DNA of 64,000 bases from Candidatus Flavonifractor intestinigallinarum (GCA_019119165.1 DWXO01000047.1:1-64000), one strand, 5' to 3'; counted from the stretch's first letter, positions 27,976 to 35,440 are shown. Translations and numbers: made by a program. Notes: generated from the letters alone by a model not told the origin.

Positions 27976-28869
27976 TTACGCCCCATATACGATGGTCACA
28001 GCCTGGTGACAGTTGGTCACCTCCACCACCCGGTGGTCCCCGCCATACTCCCCGTCCAGGGTCCAGGCCAGGTCCTGATCGCTGATGATACGGACCTTGT
28101 TGGCGCGGAAGCAGGTCACCAGCCCCTTGTCATCGCTCTCCACATTGGTCAGGGCCTTCAAGATCCGCTGGAGCTGGAGCAGGGTCTTGGGCTGACGCAC
28201 CAGCATCACCTCAAACAGCCCGTCGTCCAGGGCGATGGGACGGCCCGGATTGGCCTGGATGCCGGCGATGGAGTGGGTGTTGGACACAAACCCCAGGCAG
28301 TAGCTGCCCAGCTCCACCTTGCCGTCGTGCTCCACCGTCATGGAGTAGGGCTTGATGGACCCCAGCCGGGAGAGCACCCCCATCAGATAGGCCAAATGGC
28401 CGAAAATGTGCTTGAACTGCTGGGGGGTGTTATAGGACAGGTCGGTAAAGGCCCCGAAGGCGGCCACATAGAGGAAATCCTGGTCGTTGAATTTCCCCAC
28501 ATCCACCGGCCTGGGCTTTCCCGCCGCCGCTACCACCGCCAGCTCCTCCAGGGTGCGGGGCAGATTCAGGTTCTTGGCGAAGTCATTGGTGGAGCCGGCC
28601 GGAATGTACCCCACCGTGGGCCGCTCCTCCGGGGACAGCTCCATCAGACCGGTCACCACCTCATGGAGGGTGCCGTCGCCGCCGGAACACACGATGCGGT
28701 CAAACTCCCCCGCCCGGTCCCGGGCTACCGCCGTGGCGTCCCCCGCCCCACGGGTGGGATGGACGGTCACATCCCACTTTTCCGTCAGGGCGTCCAGAAT
28801 GGGGGCCAGCCGCCCCCGCAGGGTGCCCTTGCCCGCATACAGGTTGTAGATAAACAGCAGCTTCTTCAT
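27976..28869 (-). CDS. Diacylglycerol kinase-family lipid kinase (YegS/DgkB-like)
   Basis: 297 aa. The catalytic-domain signature CSGGDGTLHEVVTGL and the downstream GYIPAGSTNDFAKNLNLP are the ATP-binding elements of the DAGK_cat family. The C-terminal beta-sandwich domain (LGFVSNTHSIAGIQANPGRPIALDDGLFEVMLV) follows the YegS pattern. It is expected to phosphorylate diacylglycerol or a similar lipid at the membrane surface. The start at 28869 (MKKLLFIYN) has GGAGCGATCG upstream and a promoter at 28921-28950. Confidence 0.88.
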   Translation of the reverse strand: MKKLLFIYNLYAGKGTLRGRLAPILDALTEKWDVTVHPTRGAGDATAVARDRAGEFDRIVCSGGDGTLHEVVTGLMELSPEERPTVGYIPAGSTNDFAKNLNLPRTLEELAVVAAAGKPRPVDVGKFNDQDFLYVAAFGAFTDLSYNTPQQFKHIFGHLAYLMGVLSRLGSIKPYSMTVEHDGKVELGSYCLGFVSNTHSIAGIQANPGRPIALDDGLFEVMLVRQPKTLLQLQRILKALTNVESDDKGLVTCFRANKVRIISDQDLAWTLDGEYGGDHRVVEVTNCHQAVTIVYGA

Positions 28870-28920
28870 TTCGATCGCTCCATAGGGGACGCAAATACAT
28901 CCCAGTATACATTGTTCCAT

Positions 28921-28950
28921 ATTATATACCGTCCCGGTGGGAAAACACAA
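28921..28950 (-). promoter_or_regulatory. Promoter of the lipid kinase gene
   Basis: Minus strand: TTGTGT, an 18-nt spacer and TATAAT, about 50 nt before the start codon. Confidence 0.6.
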
Positions 28951-29008
28951 CTCTTTTACGCACAAACCGCCCAGATTCCTCCGAAAACAGGAAAATGCCC
29001 GGCCCCAC

Positions 29009-29037
29009 TTGCTTTTCTGCGCTAAAGTGTGTAAAAT
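29009..29037 (+). promoter_or_regulatory. azlC promoter
   Basis: TTGCTT, a 17-nt spacer and TAAAAT, 36 nt upstream of the azlC start codon. Confidence 0.6.
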
Positions 29038-29072
29038 ATGGATTCGATCTCAGCGCAAAGGAAGTGTACGCT

Positions 29073-29783
29073 ATGGACCGCAAAGCCCTGTCCGCCGCCT
29101 TTCCGGTGACGGTGCCGGTGCTGATGGGCTATCTGGCCATCGGCATGGCCTTCGGCTTCATGCTCCAGGCCGTGGGCTACAACTTTATCTGGGCCTTTTT
29201 TATGTCTCTCACCATCTATGCCGGGTCGGGCCAGTATCTGGGGGTGACCCTGCTGGCCACCGCCGCCTCCCTGGGCACGGTGGCCCTCATGACCCTGCTC
29301 ATCAATTTCCGCCATCTGGTATACGGCCTGTCCATGCTGGAGAAGTTCCGGGGCATGGGCTGGCGGAAGTTCTACATGATCTTCTCCCTCACCGATGAGA
29401 CCTACGCCCTGCTCTCCTCCGCCCAGGCCCCGGTGGGGGTGGACCCCAGGAATTTTTATTTTGCCATCGCCCTGCTGGATCAGAGCTACTGGATCATCGG
29501 CTCGGTGATCGGCGCGGTGGCGGGGGCGCTGATTCCGGTGGATACCAAGGGCATCGACTTTGCTATGACCGCCCTCTTTGTGGTCATCGCCGTGGACCAG
29601 TGGAAGGCCTACCGCAAGCACCTGCCCGCGCTGCTGGGCGGGGCCGTCACCATTCTGTTTCTCATCATCCTGGGCCAGTTCTTCGGCCAGCAGCAGATGC
29701 TCATTGTCTCCCTGGGTGTGATTGTGCTGCTGCTGCTGCTGTTCCGGGACAAGCTGGAAGAAAAGGAGGAAGAAAAATGCTGA
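29073..29783 (+). CDS. azlC: Branched-chain amino-acid exporter, AzlC subunit
   Basis: 236-aa membrane protein with about 6-7 helices. AAFPVTVPVLMGYLAIGMAFGFMLQAVGYNF and YAGSGQYLGVTLLA with the conserved LLINFRHLVYGLSML are AzlC-family signatures. With AzlD it forms a two-component exporter of branched-chain amino acids and analogues. The ATG at 29073 has AAAGGAAG upstream. Its end overlaps azlD by 7 nt, so the two are coupled. Confidence 0.9.
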   Translation: MDRKALSAAFPVTVPVLMGYLAIGMAFGFMLQAVGYNFIWAFFMSLTIYAGSGQYLGVTLLATAASLGTVALMTLLINFRHLVYGLSMLEKFRGMGWRKFYMIFSLTDETYALLSSAQAPVGVDPRNFYFAIALLDQSYWIIGSVIGAVAGALIPVDTKGIDFAMTALFVVIAVDQWKAYRKHLPALLGGAVTILFLIILGQFFGQQQMLIVSLGVIVLLLLLFRDKLEEKEEEKC

Positions 29784-30109
29784 CCACCGCCGGGGCCATT
29801 GCCGCCATCGCGGTCATGGCTGTCGTCACCTTTCTCACCCGGGCCCTCCCCTTCCTGCTCTTTGACCGGGGGAGCGCGCCGCCCAAATTGATCCTCTATC
29901 TGGGCCGGGTGCTGCCCCCCGCCGTCATCGCCATGCTCATCATCTACTGCCTGAAGGACATCTCCTTTGCCCAGGCGGGAGGCTGGGTTCCCCAGCTCAT
30001 TTCGGTGGTGGTGGTGGTAGTTCTCCACCTGTGGAAGCACAACAACCTGTTGAGCATTTTTGGCGGCACAATTTTGTATATGGTACTGGTACAGGCCGTC
30101 TTTGTGTAA
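29777..30109 (+). CDS. azlD: Branched-chain amino-acid exporter, AzlD subunit
   Basis: 110-aa membrane protein, MLTTAGAIAAIAVMAVVTFLTRALPFLLFDRG, with the AzlD hallmark TRALPFLLF and four helices. The start at 29777 lies inside the azlC 3' end (7-nt overlap) with AAAAGGAGGAAG upstream. The longer frame in the ORF track is a shadow of azlC. Confidence 0.9.
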   Translation: MLTTAGAIAAIAVMAVVTFLTRALPFLLFDRGSAPPKLILYLGRVLPPAVIAMLIIYCLKDISFAQAGGWVPQLISVVVVVVLHLWKHNNLLSIFGGTILYMVLVQAVFV

Positions 30110-30122
30110 CAAAATAACCCAT

Positions 30123-30162
30123 AAAAAGCACCGGGGCGCCGCGCAGCGGCGCCCCGGTTATT
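30123..30162. terminator. Terminator after azlD
   Basis: CCGGGGCGCCGC-GCA-GCGGCGCCCCGG followed by TTATTT, and by GCTTTTTAT on the other strand. It can serve both azlCD and the convergent peptidase gene. Confidence 0.85.
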
Positions 30163-30186
30163 TACCTAAGAAAAGAGTTTTGCACA

Positions 30187-30207
30187 TTATCCACATGGTT
30201 TTCCACA
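30187..30207 (+). other. Two tandem DnaA boxes outside oriC
   Basis: TTATCCACA (perfect consensus, 30187-30195) and TTTTCCACA (30199-30207), same orientation, 12 nt apart start to start. They lie in the short gap between the azlD terminator and the peptidase stop codon, about 14 kb from oriC. They may act as a DnaA-titration or modulation site; this is inference. Confidence 0.5.
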
Positions 30208-30211
30208 TAGG

Positions 30212-31462
30212 TTAACGGAGCAGTGTCTGGTACTCCTCCGCCTTGCCCACACGGCCCACGGCGGACAGGGAGGAATTGGACAAATCCATCAGCTCCTCCG
30301 CCAGCGCGCGCACATCCTCCCGGGTGACGGCGTCGTAGGCGGCGATGATCTCCTCCTCGTCCAGCACCTTTCCCACCAGCATCTCTCCCCGGCCCAGGCT
30401 GCTCATATGGGCCTGGGTGGATTCCAGCCCCATCAGCACGTTGGCCTTGGACTGCTCTCTGGCCCGGTCCAGCTCCTCCTGGGTGACGCCGTGGTCGTTG
30501 AAGTCCCGGATAACCGACAGAATGGTGTCCAGGGCCTGGCGTTCGGTCTCCTTGCCCAGGGCGGTGTAGATGCCGAAGTAGCCCGCGTCGTCGTGGCAGG
30601 TGCCGTAGGAATAGATGGAGTAGCACAGCCCCTTCCGCTCCCGCACCTGCTGGAACAGACGGGAGGACATCCCGCCGCCCAGAATGGAGGAGAGCAGCTG
30701 GAGGGTGAACCGCCGGGGATCGGAGAAGGACAGCCCCGGAAAGGCCAGGGTCAGATGGTTCTGCTCAATGGCCTTTTTCTTGACCACAATGCCGCTGCGG
30801 TAGGCGGCGGGCTTGCTGGCAATGGGTTTGCGGGGCTCCAGCACAGCAAACCGGGCGGCCAGATCGTCCACGTCGGCCTGGGTAAACCGGCCTGCCAGGG
30901 CCACCACAATGGACTCAGGGCCGTAATGGCTGTCCTTGTACTGCCGCAGCCAGGCCCCGTCCATCTTCTCCAGGGTGGATTTCTTGCCCAAAATGGGCCG
31001 TGCCAGAGGGGAGCCCTGAAAGACCACCCCGGCCAGCCGTTCGGCGCACAGGTCCTCGGGGTTGTCCTCGTACATTCCGATTTCCTCTAAAATGACCCCC
31101 CGCTCGGTCTCCACGTCGCCGTCGTCAAATTTGGAGTGGAAGAACATATCGCACAGGATGTCGGTGGCCATGGGCAGATGGGTGTCCAGCACCCGGGCGT
31201 GGAAGCAGGTACACTCCTTGGTGGTAAAGGCGTTGACCTGTCCGCCGATGGCGTCCATCTCCTCCGCCAGCTGGGCGGCGGTGCGGGTGGCAGTGCCCTT
31301 GAAGAGCATATGCTCGATGAAGTGGGCGGCGCCCCCCTCCCCCGGCTTTTCGTGGCGGGAGCCGGTGCCCACCCAGATGCCCAGGCAGGCCGAGCGCACG
31401 CCGGGCACCTGCTCGGTGAGAATACGCACCCCGTTGGGGAGCGTCCGTTTTTCATAGTTCAA
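30212..31462 (-). CDS. M16-family zinc metallopeptidase (processing-peptidase-like)
   Basis: About 416 aa. The inverted zinc motif HFIEH with downstream ERGVILEEIGMYEDNPED is complete, and the second half (RFTLQLLSSILGGGMSSRLFQQVRERKGLCYSIYS) carries the Arg/Tyr substrate-binding pair of M16B proteins. It resembles Bacillus MlpA/YmxG and acts on peptides in the cytosol. The start is taken as TTG 31462 because GTGAGG lies 9 nt upstream; ATG 31483 in the same frame has no clear ribosome-binding site. A 27-aa membrane peptide is encoded just upstream in the same transcript. Confidence 0.88.
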   Translation of the reverse strand: MNYEKRTLPNGVRILTEQVPGVRSACLGIWVGTGSRHEKPGEGGAAHFIEHMLFKGTATRTAAQLAEEMDAIGGQVNAFTTKECTCFHARVLDTHLPMATDILCDMFFHSKFDDGDVETERGVILEEIGMYEDNPEDLCAERLAGVVFQGSPLARPILGKKSTLEKMDGAWLRQYKDSHYGPESIVVALAGRFTQADVDDLAARFAVLEPRKPIASKPAAYRSGIVVKKKAIEQNHLTLAFPGLSFSDPRRFTLQLLSSILGGGMSSRLFQQVRERKGLCYSIYSYGTCHDDAGYFGIYTALGKETERQALDTILSVIRDFNDHGVTQEELDRAREQSKANVLMGLESTQAHMSSLGRGEMLVGKVLDEEEIIAAYDAVTREDVRALAEELMDLSNSSLSAVGRVGKAEEYQTLLR

Positions 31463-31494
31463 ACAAAAGGACCTCACATTCATTTGTGTGGGGA

Positions 31495-31578
31495 TCAACC
31501 CCGGAGGGCGATCAGGAGCAGTACCACCCCGGTGATCGCCAGGACAAGGGTCAGGTATCCGATGACTTTCATTTTCAT
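31495..31578 (-). CDS. 27-aa single-helix membrane peptide upstream of the M16 peptidase
   Basis: A small ORF not in the track: MKMKVIGYLTLVLAITGVVLLLIALRG. A basic start, one hydrophobic helix of about 19 residues and a short basic end fit a small membrane protein. GGAGAGGAGCGG precedes the ATG, and a promoter (CTGACA-17-TATAAT) lies 38 nt further upstream. The stop is 12 nt before the alternative peptidase ATG, so the two would share an mRNA. No family is recognised. Confidence 0.6.
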   Translation of the reverse strand: MKMKVIGYLTLVLAITGVVLLLIALRG

Positions 31579-31615
31579 GCCGTGCCGCTCCTCTCCTCAG
31601 ATTGCCCTGCACGAC

Positions 31616-31644
31616 ATTATATCATACCTGAAATGGCTTGTCAG
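31616..31644 (-). promoter_or_regulatory. Promoter of the small-peptide/M16 peptidase operon
   Basis: Minus strand CTGACA, a 17-nt spacer and TATAAT, followed after 38 nt by the small-peptide start codon. Confidence 0.7.
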
Positions 31645-31699
31645 CCGAAAAACAAAGGGCTCAGGGGACAAAATAGAAAATTCTGTGAAAATCGCCTCC

Positions 31700-31728
31700 T
31701 TTACGATGGGGCTGGAAACGAGTATACT
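31700..31728 (+). promoter_or_regulatory. Nitroreductase promoter
   Basis: TTTACG, a 17-nt spacer and TATACT, 45 nt before the start codon. Confidence 0.5.
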
Positions 31729-31772
31729 GAGTTTAGCAATCACAGCCCCAGAGGCGGAAAGGAAGTTGGATT

Positions 31773-32300
31773 ATGAATCAGGAAGCGCTGAAGGTACTGG
31801 AAGAGCGGCGCAGCTGCCGGGCCTACAAGCCGGAGCAGATCACCGAGGAGGAGCTGCAGGCGGTGCTGAAGGCGGGCACCTACGCCCCCACCGGCATGGG
31901 CAGACAGTCCCCCATCATTGTTGCTGTGCAGGACAAGGAGATCATCGCCGCTTTGAGCAAGCAGAACGCCGCCATTATGGGCAACCCGGACATGGACCCC
32001 TTCTACGGCGCCCCCACCGTGCTCATCGTGCTGGCCGACAAGCAGTTCCCCACCTGGTTCTATGACGGCTGCTGCGTCATGGATAACCTGCTCAACGCCG
32101 CCGAGGCCGTGGGGCTGGGCTCCTGCTGGATCCACCGGGCCAAGGAGGAGTTTGAGTCCGCCGAGGGCAAGGCTCTGCTGGCCAAGTGGGGCATTGAGGG
32201 GGACTACGAGGGCATCGGCCACTGTGTGCTGGGCTACTGGGCCGAGGAGAAGCCCGCCGCCCCCGCCCGCAAGGAGAATTACATCTACTATGTGCGGTAA
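31773..32300 (+). CDS. Nitroreductase-family flavoprotein
   Basis: 175 aa. The N-terminus EVLEERRSCRAYKPEQITEEELQAVLKAGTYAPTGMGRQSP binds FMN (the RRSCRAYK arginines and the AP-G-Q-P loop), and AAEAVGLGSCWIHRA plus the C-terminal VLGYWAEEKPAAPARKENYIYYV complete the fold. It works as an NAD(P)H oxidoreductase of nitro or quinone-like compounds; substrate unknown. GGAAAGGAAG lies before the ATG. A decayed copy of its 3' end with the same terminator is found at 35.35-35.43 kb. Confidence 0.88.
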   Translation: MNQEALKVLEERRSCRAYKPEQITEEELQAVLKAGTYAPTGMGRQSPIIVAVQDKEIIAALSKQNAAIMGNPDMDPFYGAPTVLIVLADKQFPTWFYDGCCVMDNLLNAAEAVGLGSCWIHRAKEEFESAEGKALLAKWGIEGDYEGIGHCVLGYWAEEKPAAPARKENYIYYVR

Positions 32301-32315
32301 GAGCCGTAAATAAGC

Positions 32316-32343
32316 AAAAAGCGCGCCGAAAGGCGCGCTTTTT
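32316..32343 (+). terminator. Nitroreductase terminator
   Basis: AAAAAGCGCGCC-GAAA-GGCGCGCTTTTT. The same terminator sequence is repeated exactly at 35400-35427. Confidence 0.9.
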
Positions 32344-32360
32344 ATGTTAATTTGACCATC

Positions 32361-32412
32361 CAACCCCAGGGGGAAGGTGGCATTTGCGGAGCAAATGACG
32401 GATGAGGGGGCC
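32361..32412. repeat. Degenerate family A repeat, copy A5
   Basis: AACCCCAGGGGGAAGGTGG then CATTTGCGGAGCAAATG and ACGGATGAGGGGG. One arm is eroded and the internal GGCCC/GGGCC palindrome is replaced by CATTTGC/GCAAATG. Confidence 0.6.
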
Positions 32413-32430
32413 ATGTTCCTGACGCCGGGA

Positions 32431-33477
32431 TCAGGTCAGGGGGATCTCCACCCCGCAAATGGAGATGGAGGCCAGGTTTTCCACGTCCAGGGGAGTGTCG
32501 GGGCGGCGGACCAGATGAATCCAGCCGTCCTCCGAGGGGTCTGTGCCGCCGCTGCACCCACTACAGGCTTGGTCGTCCATCATAGGAATGGGGTTGCCGT
32601 CCTTGGTGTAGAGGGTAATGTCCTGGTACTCCACACAGCCATACCAGCCGTCGGGGGCGTTCTTGGGGACCCAGCTGTGGTGGCCCTTGAGGGCCTCCCC
32701 CTCGATATGCACATATACGCTGAGGGGAGATACTATCACTTCCGTAATGGTGGCGTCCACGTCCAGAGTGTGGACGGAGACATTGGGCTCCAACCGGATG
32801 ATGTGGTCCGGATAGTTCAGGGTGGTGCGGAAGGTCCAGGTCTCGTCGCAGTCGTAGATCTCCTCATAGGAATATTCGTTGCCGTTCCAGCCGGCATAGT
32901 GAAAGAGCTTGCCCAGCGTGACCTCCATGAGCTGACCGTGCAGGGATTCTTCATAGGAGGCGTAGTAGCTGGTGAGCAAAAAGCGGATTTGGTTGTCCGT
33001 AGGATCGTCATCCTCCAGCTGGGTATAGGTTCCCGCGCTGCCGTACTCCAGCTCCGGGAAGGTGGGGGAACCCCATTCGTCAAAGAAATACCCATTTTCC
33101 CAGTCCAGCACCGTCCCCTCCGGGGCGGTGAGGGTGACCCCCAGGTAAATGGTATAGTCGTCAGCCATGCAGTCGGTGAGAGTCATGGTCCAGCCGTTTT
33201 TGGTAATGGATTCTCCCAACTTCACGGCGCTCTGCCGGTATCCGGCGCTGTCGCCGAAGTAGCTGCGTACCACCGGCGGCACCACCACCGCCGCCCCCAC
33301 CGAGCCCACCAGCACCGCCGCAAGCACGGCGGCCGCCACGGCAGTGCGGCTCCACCGGCGGCGGGGTCTTTGGGCGGGCTGTTCCTGCCGGGCCGCCAGG
33401 GCACGGGCCAGGTCCTCCCTGCTCTCCTTCGTCAGCCTGATCTGGTTCAGTTCGTCCCGATAGCGTTCATCCATCAT
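32431..33477 (-). CDS. DUF4179-like anti-sigma factor, single-pass membrane protein
   Basis: 348 aa. A cytosolic N-terminus of about 40 residues (ELNQIRLTKESREDLARALAARQEQPAQRPRRRW) is followed by one helix (TAVAAAVLAAVLVGSVGAAVVVPPVV) and a large extracytoplasmic domain of about 275 aa rich in acidic and aromatic residues. This matches DUF4179 proteins encoded after ECF sigma factors. It overlaps the sigma gene by 11 nt, the normal arrangement for a sigma/anti-sigma pair. The domain outside the membrane probably senses an envelope signal. GGGAGGG precedes the paired ATGs at 33477/33474. Confidence 0.8.
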   Translation of the reverse strand: MMDERYRDELNQIRLTKESREDLARALAARQEQPAQRPRRRWSRTAVAAAVLAAVLVGSVGAAVVVPPVVRSYFGDSAGYRQSAVKLGESITKNGWTMTLTDCMADDYTIYLGVTLTAPEGTVLDWENGYFFDEWGSPTFPELEYGSAGTYTQLEDDDPTDNQIRFLLTSYYASYEESLHGQLMEVTLGKLFHYAGWNGNEYSYEEIYDCDETWTFRTTLNYPDHIIRLEPNVSVHTLDVDATITEVIVSPLSVYVHIEGEALKGHHSWVPKNAPDGWYGCVEYQDITLYTKDGNPIPMMDDQACSGCSGGTDPSEDGWIHLVRRPDTPLDVENLASISICGVEIPLT

Positions 33478-33952
33478 AGCAGTTCCCTCCCAGCTGCTGC
33501 CGCAGCTTGGCCTTGGCCCGGGCCAGGTGGGTGCTCACCAGGGCGGGACTCTGGCCCAGCAGGGCGGCAATCTCGTGTACCTCGTAGTCCTCGTAGTACC
33601 GCAGGTAAAGCACCTGCCGGTATTTGAGGGGCAGGCGGTTGACCTGCTCCAGCAGGGAGCCATCCTCCGGCTCCGGGGCCTCCACGCTCAGGTGGAGTCC
33701 CTCCTCCAGGGGCGCCCGGCGGCGGAACCAGGCGCTCTTTTTCCAGTTCTTGCACTGGTTGATGGCCACCCGCACCACCCAGGCCCGCTCCTGTCCCCAG
33801 TCGGGGAAGGTGCGCCCGTCGGCCAGCAGCTTGAGCAGCACCTCCTGACAGATGTCCTTGGCGTCGTCCAGATCCCCCAGCCAGGTGTAGCCCAGGCGAA
33901 TGATGGCGTCGGCGTAGCGGTCCACCAGCTCCCGGGCCCGTTGTTCCTCCAT
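33467..33952 (-). CDS. ECF-type RNA polymerase sigma factor
   Basis: 161 aa. Region 2 (LVDRYADAIIRLGYTWLGDLDDAKDICQEVLLKLL...RAWVVRVAINQCKNW) and region 4 (NRLPLKYRQVLYLRYYEDYEVHEIAALLGQSPALVSTHLARAKAKLRQQL) are both complete, with no regions 1 or 3, as in ECF factors. The start at 33952 has AAGGAGGGAGG upstream. It is transcribed with the anti-sigma gene from a TTGACA-type promoter; target genes unknown. Confidence 0.92.
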   Translation of the reverse strand: MEEQRARELVDRYADAIIRLGYTWLGDLDDAKDICQEVLLKLLADGRTFPDWGQERAWVVRVAINQCKNWKKSAWFRRRAPLEEGLHLSVEAPEPEDGSLLEQVNRLPLKYRQVLYLRYYEDYEVHEIAALLGQSPALVSTHLARAKAKLRQQLGGNCYDG

Positions 33953-33974
33953 GTCCCTCCCTCCTTTCACCCTT

Positions 33975-34004
33975 ATAACAATACAGACCGGCCTAATCTG
34001 TCAA
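33975..34004 (-). promoter_or_regulatory. Promoter of the sigma/anti-sigma pair
   Basis: Minus strand TTGACA, an 18-nt spacer and TGTTAT, about 22 nt before the sigma start codon. The -10 is weak. Confidence 0.5.
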
Positions 34005-34008
34005 AAAA

Positions 34009-34038
34009 CAAAAAAACCGCCATCCGGCGGTTTTTTTG
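34009..34038 (-). terminator. Terminator of the 34.05-35.24 kb membrane-protein gene
   Basis: Minus strand AAAAAAACCGCC-GGAT-GGCGGTTTTTTTG, placed 14 nt after the stop codon; also symmetrical on the plus strand. Confidence 0.88.
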
Positions 34039-34051
34039 TCTTTTCGATTGG

Positions 34052-35236
34052 TTACAGTCCTCCGGCCACCGCCCAGCCGATTAGGGTCAGCACGGCGGTA
34101 AAGGCCACCGACATCAGCAGCAGGGACCATCCGAAGGGCACGGGACCCTGGGGGGCAGGCGGCTCGGAGGTGAGCCGCAGGCCGGGACAGGCCTTGGGAA
34201 TATGGATCTTTTTTTGTCCGTTTCCCGCCCTGTAGCTGCCGTGGTACTGGAGGCGGTCCTCACCGGTGATGTGCAGATCGGTCAGGGGCACCACCGCCCG
34301 GCTGAGCAGGCTGCCCGGCAGGATGGTGCCGCTGCTTATGTCCCGGATGGCCCGCTGGATGGACGCCCGGGCCACCTCCTGGCTTTCCGGGGTAAGCCGG
34401 TCCCACACGATGGCCCGCATGGTGCGTACAAAGCGGTAGGGCTCCATGGCGTTGAGGGCCTGGATATCCACCTGCCACAGGGTCCCCCCTCCGTCCCGGG
34501 CCAGCACCTTCCGCACGGCAAAGCGGAAGGGGGTCAGAGCCTGAAAGCTCAGGATCAGAAGGAGTATCATGGCGGCAAAGCTGCCCAAAGCCGCCCCCAC
34601 CCAGGCCATGGAGAAGGTCTGCTGCATGGGCATCAGGGCAATGCACAGCATGACCACAATGGGCAGCAGCATGGCGGGAAGAGCGGCCAGCTGGAGGGGG
34701 CGCAGCCATTTGCTCTGGGGGATGTACAGCTCCACAGCGCCCTCCCGGAAATCCTGGGCCTGGTCGCCGCTGGGCAGCACCGGGTTTGCGCCGGAGCTGC
34801 GGAAGGAGACAATGACGGTGGGAATGGCCCCCAGCAGCGTAAAGCCATAGAGCATAAACAGATTGCCCCAGTAGGCCTTGGCATCCAGAACATCCATCTC
34901 CAGGAAGAAGGAGATGGTACGGAAGGACTGGAAGATGTCCAGACCGATCTCCTGGGAGATGGTGATGGCGCAGCTGAGCTGATGGGCAAAGTAGGTCATG
35001 CCTAAAATAATGAGGCAGGCGATGATACAGCCCTTTTTGCTCAGGCGGCCTCCCAGCAGCTCATAGCCCTTTATGGCGCACACCGCCATAACCAGGCCGG
35101 ACAGGGAGACCACATAGCCCAGCTGCCCCACCAGCACCACACACACCACGCCCAGCAGGGACCCCAAAAAGGCGCCTACTGCCCCTGCGATGATATTTTC
35201 CCGCTTCTCACTGGAGCGGGACGCTTCCTTGACCAC
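34052..35236 (-). CDS. Multi-pass membrane protein of unknown function
   Basis: About 394 aa with roughly seven hydrophobic helices: three near the N-terminus (AGAVGAFLGSLLGVVCVVLVG, VSLSGLVMAVCAIKG, CIIACLIILGMTYFA), three in the middle and one at the end (GWSLLLMSVAFTAVLTLIGWAVA). A soluble stretch separates the last helix from the rest. I do not recognise the family. The ORF-track ATG at 35281 overlaps the -10 of a strong promoter, so it cannot be in the message; the GTG at 35236, with AAAGGAGA 6-7 nt upstream, is the best start. It lies beside the sigma/anti-sigma pair but has its own promoter and terminator. Confidence 0.6.
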   Translation of the reverse strand: MVKEASRSSEKRENIIAGAVGAFLGSLLGVVCVVLVGQLGYVVSLSGLVMAVCAIKGYELLGGRLSKKGCIIACLIILGMTYFAHQLSCAITISQEIGLDIFQSFRTISFFLEMDVLDAKAYWGNLFMLYGFTLLGAIPTVIVSFRSSGANPVLPSGDQAQDFREGAVELYIPQSKWLRPLQLAALPAMLLPIVVMLCIALMPMQQTFSMAWVGAALGSFAAMILLLILSFQALTPFRFAVRKVLARDGGGTLWQVDIQALNAMEPYRFVRTMRAIVWDRLTPESQEVARASIQRAIRDISSGTILPGSLLSRAVVPLTDLHITGEDRLQYHGSYRAGNGQKKIHIPKACPGLRLTSEPPAPQGPVPFGWSLLLMSVAFTAVLTLIGWAVAGGL

Positions 35237-35279
35237 AGACCATCTCTCCTTTGCCCGCATGATTTGGGTTTGAGTCGCC

Positions 35280-35309
35280 ATTATACCATGGATGGGAGGA
35301 GAGTGTCAA
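35280..35309 (-). promoter_or_regulatory. Promoter of the unknown membrane protein
   Basis: Minus strand TTGACA, an 18-nt spacer and TATAAT. The -10 contains the ORF-track ATG at 35281, which moves the true start codon downstream. Confidence 0.75.
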
Positions 35310-35344
35310 TTTGTCCCGGAGCAAAGCGCGGGCGGACGCCCAGA

Positions 35345-35432
35345 TCCCGCCCGCAAAGAAAATTGTGCCTGTTATGTGCGGCAAGAGCCAAGGATCAGCA
35401 AAAAGCGCGCCGAAAGGCGCGCTTTTTGTGTT
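35345..35432 (+). pseudogene. Remnant of a second nitroreductase 3' end plus terminator
   Basis: The stretch reads CCCGCCCGCAAAGAAAATTG...TATGTGCGGCAAGAGCC and then the GCGCGCC-GAAA-GGCGCGC terminator. It matches the 3' end of the nitroreductase gene at 32264-32345 (PARKENCACYVRQ versus PARKENYIYYVR-stop) with scattered changes and loss of the stop codon. The upstream part of the gene is gone. With the intact copy it forms a direct repeat around the sigma/anti-sigma/membrane-protein block. Confidence 0.7.
35400..35427. terminator. Terminator of the sigma-54 activator gene
   Basis: AAAAAGCGCGCC-GAAA-GGCGCGCTTTTT, symmetrical. On the minus strand it follows the activator stop codon by 14 nt; on the plus strand it belongs to the nitroreductase remnant. 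Confidence 0.85.
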
Positions 35433-35440
35433 GGGAAGAA

